Below are positions 17,301-24,376 of a DNA stretch of 64,000 nucleotides, piece after piece. A model generated the notes under the pieces. The model was not told the origin of the DNA. It ran no database searches and worked only from the letters and a program-made list of their open reading frames with translations. Origin of the DNA: CAVUDO01 sp963740255. GTDB taxonomy: Bacteria; Actinomycetota; Actinomycetes; Mycobacteriales; Cryptosporangiaceae. The stretch's first letter is position 1, and the number at the start of each line of letters is the position of its first letter. Where the stretch lies: assembly GCA_963740255.1 (NCBI GenBank), contig CAVUDO010000006.1:372001-436000 (forward strand), read 5' to 3'. The position numbers and the translations under genes are program-made.

Positions 17301-18307
17301 TGGTCCGAGCCGGCGATGTCGCCGCCGTCGAGCACGACCACCAGGTGCGGGCCCGCGATCTGGGGGGACGCCGCGGTCGGGTTGAAGCGCGGCCGGGTGG
17401 CCAGGATGTCGTCGAGCATCGCCTCCAGCGCGGTGATGCTCGGGGCCACCATCCGCAGGTTGCCGAGCGCGTCCGTGCGCTCGGGGTGCAGGGCGTGCGG
17501 CAGCCACTTGGCCCACTCCCAGCCGGCCCGCCGGTCGGTGCCGGCGCAGATCGCGATCCGCAGGTCGTCGGGGGAGTGGTGGACGGCGAGCTGGGCCAGG
17601 ATCGCCCTGGTCAGCGACCGTGCGTGCTCCTGCTCCCCCCGCAGGTAGACCCGGCTGAACCCGTTCACCGCCATCGCCACCGGCAGGTCGGGCACGGTGG
17701 TGTAGGTGGTGACGAAGCGGCGCAGCGCCTGCGCGCAGACCGGTTCCAGCTCGTCCAGCGGCCGGCTCTGGGGAGGCACGATCGGGGTGGCGAGGTCCTG
17801 GGGGCCCACGCCGATCCGGACCACGACGAAGTCGGCGTCGGCCTGGCGGCGCTCCCAGAGCCGGTGGCTCGCGGCGGTCACCCAGAGGGCGTCGGGCTCG
17901 GGGTGCCGGTAGAACATCGCCTCCCGCTGCTTGACCGCCGTCCGGCGGGCCTTGCGGCGGTGCAGCGCGAGGTGCCGCATGTACTCGCGGCGCTGGGCGA
18001 TCAGCTCCCGCTTGCTGGGCGCGCCCGAGCCGGTCATGAACTGCATGCCGACCATGCCGAGCGCGGAGACGCCGAACAGCCCGCCGGTGACCATCCGCAG
18101 CGTGTTGCCACCGGTGCCGCCGCCGGGGCCGGCGAACATCAGGGCCATCGCCGCCGTGCCGGCCAGCATCGGCAGCGTCATGAGGGTCTGGGCCCAGGCG
18201 CGGCCGCCGGGCTTCGGGATCTCCGGCGGCGGGTCGAGGATGACCTCGCCGGACGGCAGCTCCGGCGCGTCCCGGCGGGGTTGCCGCTTGAGGATGATGG
18301 TGCCCAA
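14339..18307 (-). CDS. eccC: Type VII secretion ATPase EccC (fused EccCa-EccCb)
   Basis: This is the FtsK/SpoIIIE-type motor that recognises and drives type VII substrates. The 1322-aa protein has two N-terminal membrane helices (TLPMLAGTAAMALMFAGP and VTGGLFGVSALGMVGMQFMT) and three ATPase domains. Their Walker A motifs are GATGSGKSE, GGPQSGKST and GDAECGKTT, with Walker B-like LLVICDEFSELL, FLVIDGWQTI and YFLIDDYDLV. All three P-loops keep the lysine. The start is TTG at 18307, supported by GGGAGG eight bases upstream. The gene is divergent from eccD, with 159 bases between them that must hold both promoters. Being a single fused chain is normal for non-ESX-1 types. Confidence 0.96.
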   Translation of the reverse strand: MGTIILKRQPRRDAPELPSGEVILDPPPEIPKPGGRAWAQTLMTLPMLAGTAAMALMFAGPGGGTGGNTLRMVTGGLFGVSALGMVGMQFMTGSGAPSKRELIAQRREYMRHLALHRRKARRTAVKQREAMFYRHPEPDALWVTAASHRLWERRQADADFVVVRIGVGPQDLATPIVPPQSRPLDELEPVCAQALRRFVTTYTTVPDLPVAMAVNGFSRVYLRGEQEHARSLTRAILAQLAVHHSPDDLRIAICAGTDRRAGWEWAKWLPHALHPERTDALGNLRMVAPSITALEAMLDDILATRPRFNPTAASPQIAGPHLVVVLDGGDIAGSDHLMTEGGVEGVTVLDLSAAPPRLLDRASLVLTIDEKGSLRSTTMDGEASIGRADQLGHPLAEALARQLAPLRLSHTAKGEQVMNNALGLAELLEMGDPYQFDTAVGWTPRPNRDRLRVPIGIGPEGQPVELDLKESAQDGMGPHGLLIGATGSGKSELLRTLVLALATTHDSETLNFVLVDFKGGATFTKLDRIPHTSAVITNLADELPLVDRMTDAINGELLRRQELLRKAGNFSSLRDYEKARAAGAPLAPMPSLLVICDEFSELLSAKPDFIDMFVQIGRVGRSLGVHLLLASQRLEEGRLRGLDTHLSYRIGLRTFSAMESRVVLSSPDAYDLPRSPGHGFMKYGTDPLVRFRAAYVSGVYRKTSDGTGPAGRGWGTVLDYNTHYLAPPMEEETPDVVVEDPDEGIGESLLDVLVDRLEGKGTPAHQVWLPPLHEPPTLDQILPPLVVEAGRGVTVSNPDLRGSLKAMAGIVDRPLDQRRDILTMDLSAGSGHVVVVGGPQSGKSTVLRTILTCLALTHTPREVQFYCLDFGGGVLSSLRDLPHVGGVAGRMDIDQTRRTVAEMHTLLNDRERRFAENGIDGMATYRRFKRNGRFGEDPFGDAFLVIDGWQTIRNEFEDLEARITDLATRGLSYGVHVMVGASRWMDLRPAIRDLLGTRLELRLGDPSDSFLDRRTAMNVPIETPGRGITADKLHMLTALPRLDGRQDTADLSEGVANMVEDVRNAWSAPGAPPVRLLPDTVPHVSLPMDRARGVPIGLAENDLQPVYVDFASDSHFVLYGDAECGKTTFLRSLAQRLVDQYTPAEARIILVDYRRGLLGAISSEHLIGYGTSAPTTQAIVNEVANVMKERLPGPDVTPEELRNRSWWKGPELYFLIDDYDLVAAATPNPIAPLVDYLTQARDVGMHLIVTRRSGGAGRAMYENVLMRLRELASPGIVMSGSKDEGALIGAVKPQPMPPGRGWMVTRKEGTRLVQLAWLPPNH

Positions 18308-18391
18308 CCGCCGGCCTCCCGTGTCGTGTGGCTCCCCGCCCGGTGCACGTCGCAGCGGCGGGGCGCAGCCTCCATCGTAGGGACCCGCGCG

Positions 18392-18401
18392 CTACCGTCG
18401 G
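18392..18401 (+). promoter_or_regulatory. CTACCGTCGG element in the eccC/eccD divergent region
   Basis: This decamer carries TACCGT (TANNNT) and lies 75 bases before the eccD start. It matches the decamers upstream of marP and eccB at eight of ten positions or better. The surrounding 18308-18466 region separates the two divergent arms of the secretion locus. Confidence 0.35.
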
Positions 18402-18466
18402 CACCATCGATCCAGATGTAAGAGATTCACCAGACGTGTCCTGACGCGGAAGGCGGAAACAGAGCG

Positions 18467-19855
18467 GTGGCCAAGACCTTCGGTACGGGGCTCGCGCGGG
18501 TGACCATCGCGGCGCCCAGGCGGCGGATCGACGTGGCCCTGCCCGAGCAGGTTCCCGCGGCCGAACTGCTGCCGGGACTGCTCCGGCACGCCGGCGACGA
18601 CCTGGCCGACAACGGCCAGGCCCACGGCGGCTGGGTGCTGCGCCGGGCCGACGGCTCGATGATCGACCCGGCCCGGTCGCTGGTGGCCCAGGAGCTGCGC
18701 GACGGCGAGGTGCTGCACCTGGTCCCGCGCCGCGACGAGTGGCCGGAGATGGACTACGACGACGTCGTGGACGCCATGGCCACCGGCGCCCGCCGGAACA
18801 GCCGCTCGTGGGGCGGCCAGGCCACCCGCCGGGCCGGGATCGCGATCTCGGTCGGCATCATGACGACGGCCCTGGTGCTGCTGCTCGCCAGCGGGCCGAG
18901 CTGGTTCGTTCCCGGCCTGGTGGCGTTGGGACTTGCGGTCGTGCTCACGGTGGCCGGCGTGCTGGTCTCGCGTGCCCTGGCCGACGCCGAGGCCGGCGCC
19001 GCGCTCGCCGCGGTGGCGCTGCCGTTCGCGATGGTCGGCGGCCTGGTGGTCTCCCTGGGCGACCGTCCACTCACCGACGCGGGGCCGGCGCAGTACCTGG
19101 CCGGTTCGGCCGTCCTGCTGGTCACGGCCACCGCGGCCTTCCTCGGGGTGGCCGACCGCACCCAGTTCTTCGTGGCCGGGCTGTACGGCGGCACGCTCGG
19201 CGCGGTGGGGTCGCTGCTGGGGTTCGCCGATCTCCGGGGCGTGGACGTCGCCGCCGTGCTCGTCACCGTGTCGGTGGCCGTGATGCCGGCCTTCCCGTTG
19301 CTGGCGATCCGGCTGGGCAAGCTGCCGATGCCGACGTTGCCGACCACCGCCGAGGACCTGCTGGCCGACCCCCCGATGCCGCCGCGGGCCCGGGTGTACT
19401 CCGCGGTGATGCGCTCGGACGAGTGGCTGACCGGCCTGCTGCTGGGAGCGGCGGTGGTGATGAGCGTCGGCCAGGTGATCCTGGTGCTCAGCCGCGACAC
19501 CACGGCCGTGGTCCTGGTCGCGCTCGTCGCGTTCGCCACGCTGCTGCGGGCCCGGCTGTTCCCGACCGCACGGCACCGGGTGCCGCTGCTCGCCGCCGGC
19601 CTGGCCGGGGTGGCGGCGCTCGCCCTGGGCTCGCTGGCGTTCTCGTCCGGCTTCCGGCTGGGCGCGATGGTGCCGATCCTCGCCGGTGCGGCCGGGCTCG
19701 TCGTCGCGGCCGGCCTGGTCTACAGCCGGAAGGCGCCCAGTCCCTACCTCGGCCGGTACGCCGACTGGCTCGACGTGCTGCTGGTCGTCGCGGTGGTGCC
19801 GGTCATGTGCGGGGTCGTCGGGCTGTACGGCTTCGTCCGGGGCCTCAGCGGCTGA
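18467..19855 (+). CDS. eccD: Type VII secretion integral membrane protein EccD
   Basis: EccD forms the membrane pore scaffold of the ESX core complex. The product (462 aa) starts with a ubiquitin-like cytosolic domain (ARVTIAAPRRRIDVALPEQV, GGWVLRRADGSMIDPARSL, LRDGEVLHLVPR). About eleven transmembrane helices follow, for example ISVGIMTTALVLLLASG, FVPGLVALGLAVVLTVAGVL and VAALALGSLAFSSG. A cytosolic loop carries the typical LPTTAEDLLADPP. GTG at 18467 follows GAAGGCGGAA. eccB lies 124 bases downstream with its own -10-like element, so the two may or may not share a transcript. Confidence 0.93.
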   Translation: MAKTFGTGLARVTIAAPRRRIDVALPEQVPAAELLPGLLRHAGDDLADNGQAHGGWVLRRADGSMIDPARSLVAQELRDGEVLHLVPRRDEWPEMDYDDVVDAMATGARRNSRSWGGQATRRAGIAISVGIMTTALVLLLASGPSWFVPGLVALGLAVVLTVAGVLVSRALADAEAGAALAAVALPFAMVGGLVVSLGDRPLTDAGPAQYLAGSAVLLVTATAAFLGVADRTQFFVAGLYGGTLGAVGSLLGFADLRGVDVAAVLVTVSVAVMPAFPLLAIRLGKLPMPTLPTTAEDLLADPPMPPRARVYSAVMRSDEWLTGLLLGAAVVMSVGQVILVLSRDTTAVVLVALVAFATLLRARLFPTARHRVPLLAAGLAGVAALALGSLAFSSGFRLGAMVPILAGAAGLVVAAGLVYSRKAPSPYLGRYADWLDVLLVVAVVPVMCGVVGLYGFVRGLSG

Positions 19856-19916
19856 CCGGACCACCGGTGGGCCGCCGGTCCGGGGCCGGACCGTCGGTAC
19901 GCCGTGACCCGGCGCA

Positions 19917-19926
19917 CTATCGTCGG
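19917..19926 (+). promoter_or_regulatory. CTATCGTCGG element upstream of eccB
   Basis: TATCGT within this decamer fits the -10 consensus and lies 63 bases before the eccB GTG. It is the third copy of the CTAYYGTCGG pattern in the window. Confidence 0.35.
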
Positions 19927-19979
19927 GGACGAGCGCCGGGACGGCCCCGGCCGGCACGAGGGGAACGGAGACCAGCGCG

Positions 19980-21416
19980 GTGGCGAGTCGGCGCGACCAG
20001 TTGCAGTCCTACCAGTTCCTCGTGCAGAGGGTGATCTCCGCGCTGGTGCTGCACGAGACCGACCCGGTGCAGACCCCGTTGCGCCGGCTCACCGGGGCGG
20101 GCTTCGCGAGCATCATGGTGGCGGTCATCGCCCTCGCGGCGGTCGGCGTGTTCGGCCTGGTCTCGCGCGGCGGCAACGAACGCTGGAAGGGCGGCCAGGC
20201 GATCGTCGTGGAGAAGGAGACCGGCACCCGCTACGTCTACCTCGAAGAGGCCGGCACGACGGAGCGGCTGCTGCACCCGGTGGCCAACTTCGCCTCGGCC
20301 GCGCTGCTGGTCGGGTCGACCGAGGTGATCGCTGTGTCGCGCAACTCCCTCGTCGACGTCCCCCGCGGCGTCAAGATCGGTATCGACGGCGCTCCGGACG
20401 AGCTGCCCGACCCCGACCGGATGAAGGGCGCTCCGTGGACCCTGTGCTCGGAACCGGCACGCGTCTCGGGTGACCGGGTCAGCCGGACGGCGCTGGCCGT
20501 CGGCGCACGCCAGAGCAGCGGGACGCGGGTCCGCGGCGACGAGGGCATCCTGGTGCGCGACATCGACGGCAAGAAGCTGCACCTGGTGTGGCGGAGCCAC
20601 AAGTACGAGATGCCCGCCAACGAGAACGAGGTGCTGCAGGGTCTGGACATCTTCGGCCGGAACGTGGCACAGGTCGAGGTCGGCACCGCCTGGCTGAGCG
20701 CGCTGCCGGCCGGCCGGGACCTGGCCCCGCTCACCGTCCCGGCCGCCGACAGGGGCAGCGCGTCGTCCGTTGATACTCAGTGGAGGGTCGGGGAGATCCT
20801 CCGCGAGGGGACGGAGGAGACGGGCGATTTCTACCTGGTGCTGAAGAGCTCGATCCGCCCCGTGACGCGGGTGCAGGCCCGCACCACGCTGGCGGTCGGC
20901 AAGGCGCAGGCGACCGAGGTGGACGCGGCCGACGTGGCGAACTTCGCCGGTCGGCTGGAGAAGGTCCTCCCGCCGGCGCCGACCGACCCGCCCGGCGATC
21001 CGGCCCGCGTGCAGTGGGCGGACGTCCGGACCAAGGACTCCACCCTGTGTGCGTCCTTCTCCGATGGCAGCTCGCCGCCGGAGGTGAGTTTCGCGGCGCA
21101 GGTGGAAGGCGCCGACCTCGCGGCGGAGACCGAACGCCGGAACCCGGCGGGCGCGCCGTACGCCGACAAGATCGTCGTCCAGCCCGGCTACGGCGCGATC
21201 GTCGTGGCGATGACCTCGCCCGCGGCGGATCCGCAACGCTCGCCGGTGTTCCTGGTGACCGACCTCGGCCGGCTCTACGCGTTCTCCGACCCGACGGTGC
21301 AGAACATGCTCGGCTACGGCGACGTGCGCCCGATACCGATGCCCGCGTCGCTCGTCGCGCGTATCCCGCCCGGGCCCGAACTCGACCCCCAGCTGGCCAA
21401 GGTGCCGGTCAACTGA
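19980..21416 (+). CDS. eccB: Type VII secretion protein EccB
   Basis: EccB is the single-pass membrane component whose large periplasmic domain stabilises the ESX complex. The 478-aa product starts with the hallmark MASRRDQLQSYQFLVQRVIS. After LVLHETDPVQTPLRRLTGA comes a membrane helix (ASIMVAVIALAAVGVFGLVS) and a periplasmic domain containing RYVYLEEAGTTERLLHPVAN. Two cysteines (PWTLCSEPARV and STLCASFSDG) are placed for the disulphide known in EccB. GTG at 19980 follows GGAG. A WXG100 pair lies 160 bases downstream. Confidence 0.95.
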   Translation: MASRRDQLQSYQFLVQRVISALVLHETDPVQTPLRRLTGAGFASIMVAVIALAAVGVFGLVSRGGNERWKGGQAIVVEKETGTRYVYLEEAGTTERLLHPVANFASAALLVGSTEVIAVSRNSLVDVPRGVKIGIDGAPDELPDPDRMKGAPWTLCSEPARVSGDRVSRTALAVGARQSSGTRVRGDEGILVRDIDGKKLHLVWRSHKYEMPANENEVLQGLDIFGRNVAQVEVGTAWLSALPAGRDLAPLTVPAADRGSASSVDTQWRVGEILREGTEETGDFYLVLKSSIRPVTRVQARTTLAVGKAQATEVDAADVANFAGRLEKVLPPAPTDPPGDPARVQWADVRTKDSTLCASFSDGSSPPEVSFAAQVEGADLAAETERRNPAGAPYADKIVVQPGYGAIVVAMTSPAADPQRSPVFLVTDLGRLYAFSDPTVQNMLGYGDVRPIPMPASLVARIPPGPELDPQLAKVPVN

Positions 21417-21477
21417 TCCGGGCAGGTCCCGCTCGCCAGCCGGCCACCTTGTCTTTGCCTTACGGCGCTCGCGCACA

Positions 21478-21506
21478 TTGACAGAGGTTGGTACGGTTTC
21501 GATCGT
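21478..21506 (+). promoter_or_regulatory. Candidate promoter of the WXG100 pair
   Basis: TTGACA at 21478-21483 is a perfect -35 hexamer. GATCGT follows at 21501-21506 after a 17-base spacer and keeps the A2 and T6 positions of a -10. The first WXG100 start is 73 bases downstream. Confidence 0.4.
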
Positions 21507-21578
21507 CAGGGCGTCTGTTTCGGCGCCTCCAACCCGCCGGCGGTGGGAAGACATGAGGAGAGCGGGGGTGACCTCGGC

Positions 21579-21914
21579 ATGGTAGACGGAGTTAAGGCAG
21601 ATACCGCCCTGGTTCAGGCGGCGTCGACCAAGGCCGACGCCGTAGGGCAGGAGATCGGCGGCCTGTTGGGCTCGTTGATGACCAGCCTCTCGGCCACGCA
21701 GGCCGACTGGGTCGGCAAGGCAGGGACGACGTTCCAGAGCGTCTCGGAAACGATTCGCAGCGAGACGACCAAGCTTCAGAATGCGCTGCACGCCATCGGC
21801 GAGGACCTCGGTTCCGCGTCAACGGCGATGGTCGCCAACGACGAGGACATGAGCTCCCAGGTCAGCACTGCGAGCGCCGACCTGTCGGGTATCACCAGCT
21901 CGCTCCGAGCGTGA
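21579..21914 (+). CDS. WXG100 protein (EsxB/CFP-10-like), 111 aa
   Basis: The product starts MVDGVKADTALVQAASTKAD and has the W-x-G turn in SATQADWVGKAGTTFQSVSE between two long amphipathic helices, the WXG100 hairpin. It is a small type VII substrate that normally forms a dimer with its neighbour. I chose ATG at 21579 (GGGGGTGA upstream); an in-frame GTG at 21543 would add twelve residues. It is 19 bases upstream of the second WXG100 gene. Its C-terminus (ADLSGITSSLRA) lacks an obvious YxxxD/E signal. Confidence 0.9.
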   Translation: MVDGVKADTALVQAASTKADAVGQEIGGLLGSLMTSLSATQADWVGKAGTTFQSVSETIRSETTKLQNALHAIGEDLGSASTAMVANDEDMSSQVSTASADLSGITSSLRA

Positions 21915-21933
21915 CGGGGAAGGAATCGCACTG

Positions 21934-22221
21934 ATGTCCGACTACAGAGTGAGGTTCGGTGGCCTCGATGACGCCTGTGGCGCCATCCAGACCGCTGTGT
22001 CCAGGATGAGGTCCGGGCTCGACGAGCTCGACAGTCAGGTCCAGCAGACCATCGCGACGTGGGACGGCGCCTCTCGCGAGGCGTACTTCGCGCGTCAGCG
22101 GGAGTGGACCGCCGCCGCCGGCAACATCGAAGCGGTGCTCATGCAGGTCAAGACCGCGGTGGGCACGTCCAACCAGTGTGCACAGGACACCGAGTCGAAG
22201 AACGCGAGCATTCTCGCCTGA
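21934..22221 (+). CDS. WXG100 protein (EsxA/ESAT-6-like), 95 aa
   Basis: The product begins MSDYRVRFGGLDDACGAIQT, and its central turn is TIATWDGASREAYFARQREW, the W-x-G motif followed by the usual YxxxR/Q helix start. The length is typical of ESAT-6-like proteins. It is co-oriented and 19 bases from the preceding WXG100 gene, preceded by GGGAAGGAA, so the two very likely form the secreted heterodimer of this system. It ends before a hairpin at 22257-22287. Confidence 0.93.
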   Translation: MSDYRVRFGGLDDACGAIQTAVSRMRSGLDELDSQVQQTIATWDGASREAYFARQREWTAAAGNIEAVLMQVKTAVGTSNQCAQDTESKNASILA

Positions 22222-22256
22222 CGACGTGTGACCCTGGTCCGAACAGGGGTTCTGGA

Positions 22257-22287
22257 AACTGCGCTCCGGCATCGTCGGGGCGCAGTT
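22257..22287. terminator. Hairpin between convergent WXG100 and mycosin genes
   Basis: AACTGCGC (22257-22264) pairs perfectly with GCGCAGTT (22280-22287). It sits between two convergent transcription units, so a bidirectional terminator is likely although there is no T-run. Confidence 0.5.
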
Positions 22288-22360
22288 CCGCGTTTCCGGT
22301 CCCGTAGTGGAGCTGCCCTTGCCACAGCCCCGGCGGACCGACCCGTGTACTCCCTTGACC

Positions 22361-22402
22361 GACCTACGTCCTCCCCGAGCCCGACCTACGTCCTCCCCGA
22401 GC
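22361..22402. repeat. Tandem duplication of a 22-bp unit at the mycosin 3' end
   Basis: The 20-mer GACCTACGTCCTCCCCGAGC occurs at 22361-22380 and again at 22383-22402. The second copy contains the stop and last codons of the minus-strand mycosin; the first lies just beyond it. This looks like a replication-slippage duplication. Confidence 0.85.
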
Positions 22403-23744
22403 CTGAGTGGTTCTTCTCGGGGGTGGGAAGGAACAGCGCCTCGCCCGGCAGGAACTCCGGGCCTTCGTCCGGCTCGGGCAGCGCCTCGGTGGCCCGCCCC
22501 GCACGCCACCGCCGCCGGTGGCCCTTCGGCGCGAGCACGGCCCCGACGACGAGCGCGGCGCAGATCACGACGAGGAAGCCGGCGAACGCGATCGCGACGG
22601 TGTCGTCGTACCCGCGCTTGGCGCCGGCCGCCTCGGCGACCGGGTCGGCCCGCGGGGGGACCAGGGGCCTGAGGGATGCCGGCCCGCCGGGCGGGATGCT
22701 CTCGGTCAGCGCGCGGTACGGGTCGAGGAGTCCCCGGCCGTAGGCGAGGCTGCCGCGGCCCCCGCGGGACGGGCTGGCGGTGGCGAGGATCCGGTCGTGC
22801 ACGGCCCGGCCGAGGGCGGCTCCGGACAGGCCCGGGAACAGCGTGCTGCTGGACGCGAAGAGCAGTGCCGCGGTGGCGCTCACGAACCCCGCGGCCATGG
22901 CCGTGTTGGTGTACCTGGTGTGCCCGCCGATCGCGGCGCCGGTGACGCTGCCACCCGGCGCCACGATGTCGACGTACGGGCCGACCTGGGACTGCGCGAC
23001 CCGGGACCCGTCCTCGGCGATGGCGCCGACCCCGATGACCCCGTCGAGGGACGCCGGGAACGGCGTCAGCCCCTCCGCTCCGGTGGCGTCGGTGGGGCCG
23101 TGCCCGTCGCGCTTCTCCTCGTGCCCGTCGCCGACTGGTGCGATCACCACCCGGCCCCTCGCGAGCGCCCTGCTCACGGCGTCGACCACGCGGCCGTCCA
23201 CGAAGCCGTACGAGATCGCGGTGACGGCGATCACCTTGGCGTTCGACCGCACGGCGTAGTCGATCGCGGCGGCGATCCTGCCCGGGTCGGGCTGCTGGTC
23301 GGTCTTGGGGTCGTCGGGCGCCTTGTCGTTCACCCGCACGGGGAGCACCCGGGCGTCCGGCGCCAGGCCCTCCAACCCGATGCGGGGAACCTTCTTGGCC
23401 ACGATGACGCTCGCGATGCCGGTGCCGTGGGGCACGCAGTCCTCGTTGCCGGCGTTGGCGCCGCGGACGAAGTCGTAGCCGGCGCTGACCTTGCCCTGCA
23501 GCTGCTCGTGCTGGGCGTCGACACCGGCGTCGACCACCGCCACGGTGACGCCCCGGCCACGGCTGAACGGCCAGATCTTCTCCCTGGGCGAGTACAACCG
23601 CTGTGCCCAAGGCGTTACCGGATCGGCGGGCGAGGCCCGCGGCGGGTTCTTGCACGCGGGCGGGACCGCGGCGGCGGGGGCGGGCACCAGCAGCGCGGCC
23701 AGCACGGCGACGCAGCCACCGCCGACGAGCCGGGGGAGCAGCAT
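22386..23744 (-). CDS. Second mycosin, probable pseudoprotease (catalytic Ser replaced by Ala)
   Basis: The product (452 aa) has a signal peptide (GGGCVAVLAALLVPAPAAA), an S8 domain, a C-terminal membrane helix (VAIAFAGFLVVICAALVVGA) and a basic/acidic cytosolic tail, the full mycosin layout. Asp is present in VAVVDAGVDAQHEQL and His in CVPHGTGIASVIVAKK. Where the G-T-S-x-A-A motif should be, the sequence reads YTNTAMAAGFVSATAAL (codon GCC at 22899-22901), so both the Gly and the nucleophilic Ser are missing. ATG at 23744 follows GGAAGGGAT. It is encoded opposite to its neighbours, between the WXG100 pair and the effector genes. A structural or substrate-binding role seems more likely than proteolysis. 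Confidence 0.88.
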   Translation of the reverse strand: MLLPRLVGGGCVAVLAALLVPAPAAAVPPACKNPPRASPADPVTPWAQRLYSPREKIWPFSRGRGVTVAVVDAGVDAQHEQLQGKVSAGYDFVRGANAGNEDCVPHGTGIASVIVAKKVPRIGLEGLAPDARVLPVRVNDKAPDDPKTDQQPDPGRIAAAIDYAVRSNAKVIAVTAISYGFVDGRVVDAVSRALARGRVVIAPVGDGHEEKRDGHGPTDATGAEGLTPFPASLDGVIGVGAIAEDGSRVAQSQVGPYVDIVAPGGSVTGAAIGGHTRYTNTAMAAGFVSATAALLFASSSTLFPGLSGAALGRAVHDRILATASPSRGGRGSLAYGRGLLDPYRALTESIPPGGPASLRPLVPPRADPVAEAAGAKRGYDDTVAIAFAGFLVVICAALVVGAVLAPKGHRRRWRAGRATEALPEPDEGPEFLPGEALFLPTPEKNHSGSGRT

Positions 23745-23985
23745 CGTCGATCCCTTCCGTCGGCCTGTCTGCTGGCATCGTAATGGCCCCGGGGCAACCG
23801 GTCTGGCGTCCGCCCGCCAGCGTACGAGCAAGCCGACGTGGCCCTCTGTGGCTGGAGGGTCACGCAGCCCGTTCCGGGCATCACGATTTCGGCCTATCGC
23901 TACCACCCAGTTGTCACTGTTCAGTATGGTCATGTGTGTACGGGGGTGCGTTTTGTGCGGCCCTCCCTGCGTGGAAGGAGTCGGC

Positions 23986-24375
23986 GTGGACGCCCACAGC
24001 ATGCAGGCTCGCGTCGACGAGCTGATGGAGCAGTTCGAGAAGCTCCGCAGCGGTGCCGGTGAGGTCACCGCCAAGGCCAAGGCCGTCCAGGTCACCGAGA
24101 AGTCGCGGGACGGGCTGGTGTCCGTCACCGTAGGCCCCCGTGGCCAGCTCGTCCGGCTGGACCTCGACCCGCGCATCTACCGGCGGCCCGACTCGCGCGA
24201 GCTGGCCGACACCATCACCGAGACCATCCACCGCGCCACCAAGCAGGCGCAGGAGCAGGTGTCGTCGCTGTTCGAGACGATCATCGACAAGGACCAGCTG
24301 AACGCGCACATGGATGGCGACATCGACGGCATCCTCCGCAACATCGACGCAGAAATCCTTCGGGGTGGTGAGTGA
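23986..24375 (+). CDS. YbaB/EbfC-family protein, type VII effector locus
   Basis: GTG at 23986 follows a strong GGAAGGAG. The 129-aa product (MQARVDELMEQFEKLRSGAG, VTVGPRGQLVRLDLDPRIYR, ELADTITETIHRATKQAQEQ) has the helix-strand-helix pattern of YbaB/EbfC. Such proteins bind DNA in the classical family, but in actinobacteria many copies sit directly before secreted polymorphic toxins, next to a WXG protein as here. The next gene starts two bases after its stop, so they are co-translated. The role in secretion is unknown; a chaperone or adaptor is possible. Confidence 0.75.
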   Translation: MDAHSMQARVDELMEQFEKLRSGAGEVTAKAKAVQVTEKSRDGLVSVTVGPRGQLVRLDLDPRIYRRPDSRELADTITETIHRATKQAQEQVSSLFETIIDKDQLNAHMDGDIDGILRNIDAEILRGGE

Positions 24376-24376
24376 C

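Noticed and set aside
14226..18421. Very long open frames on both strands over eccC (14226-18407 minus, 14570-18421 plus)
   Set aside because: Only the minus frame at 14339-18307 carries EccC motifs and a ribosome site; the others are R/P/Q-rich shadows.
23880..23985. Promoter for the YbaB-like gene (TTGTCA at 23913)
   Set aside because: No acceptable -10 hexamer at 16-18 bases; the region is AT-richer and may hold a promoter, but I cannot point to it.
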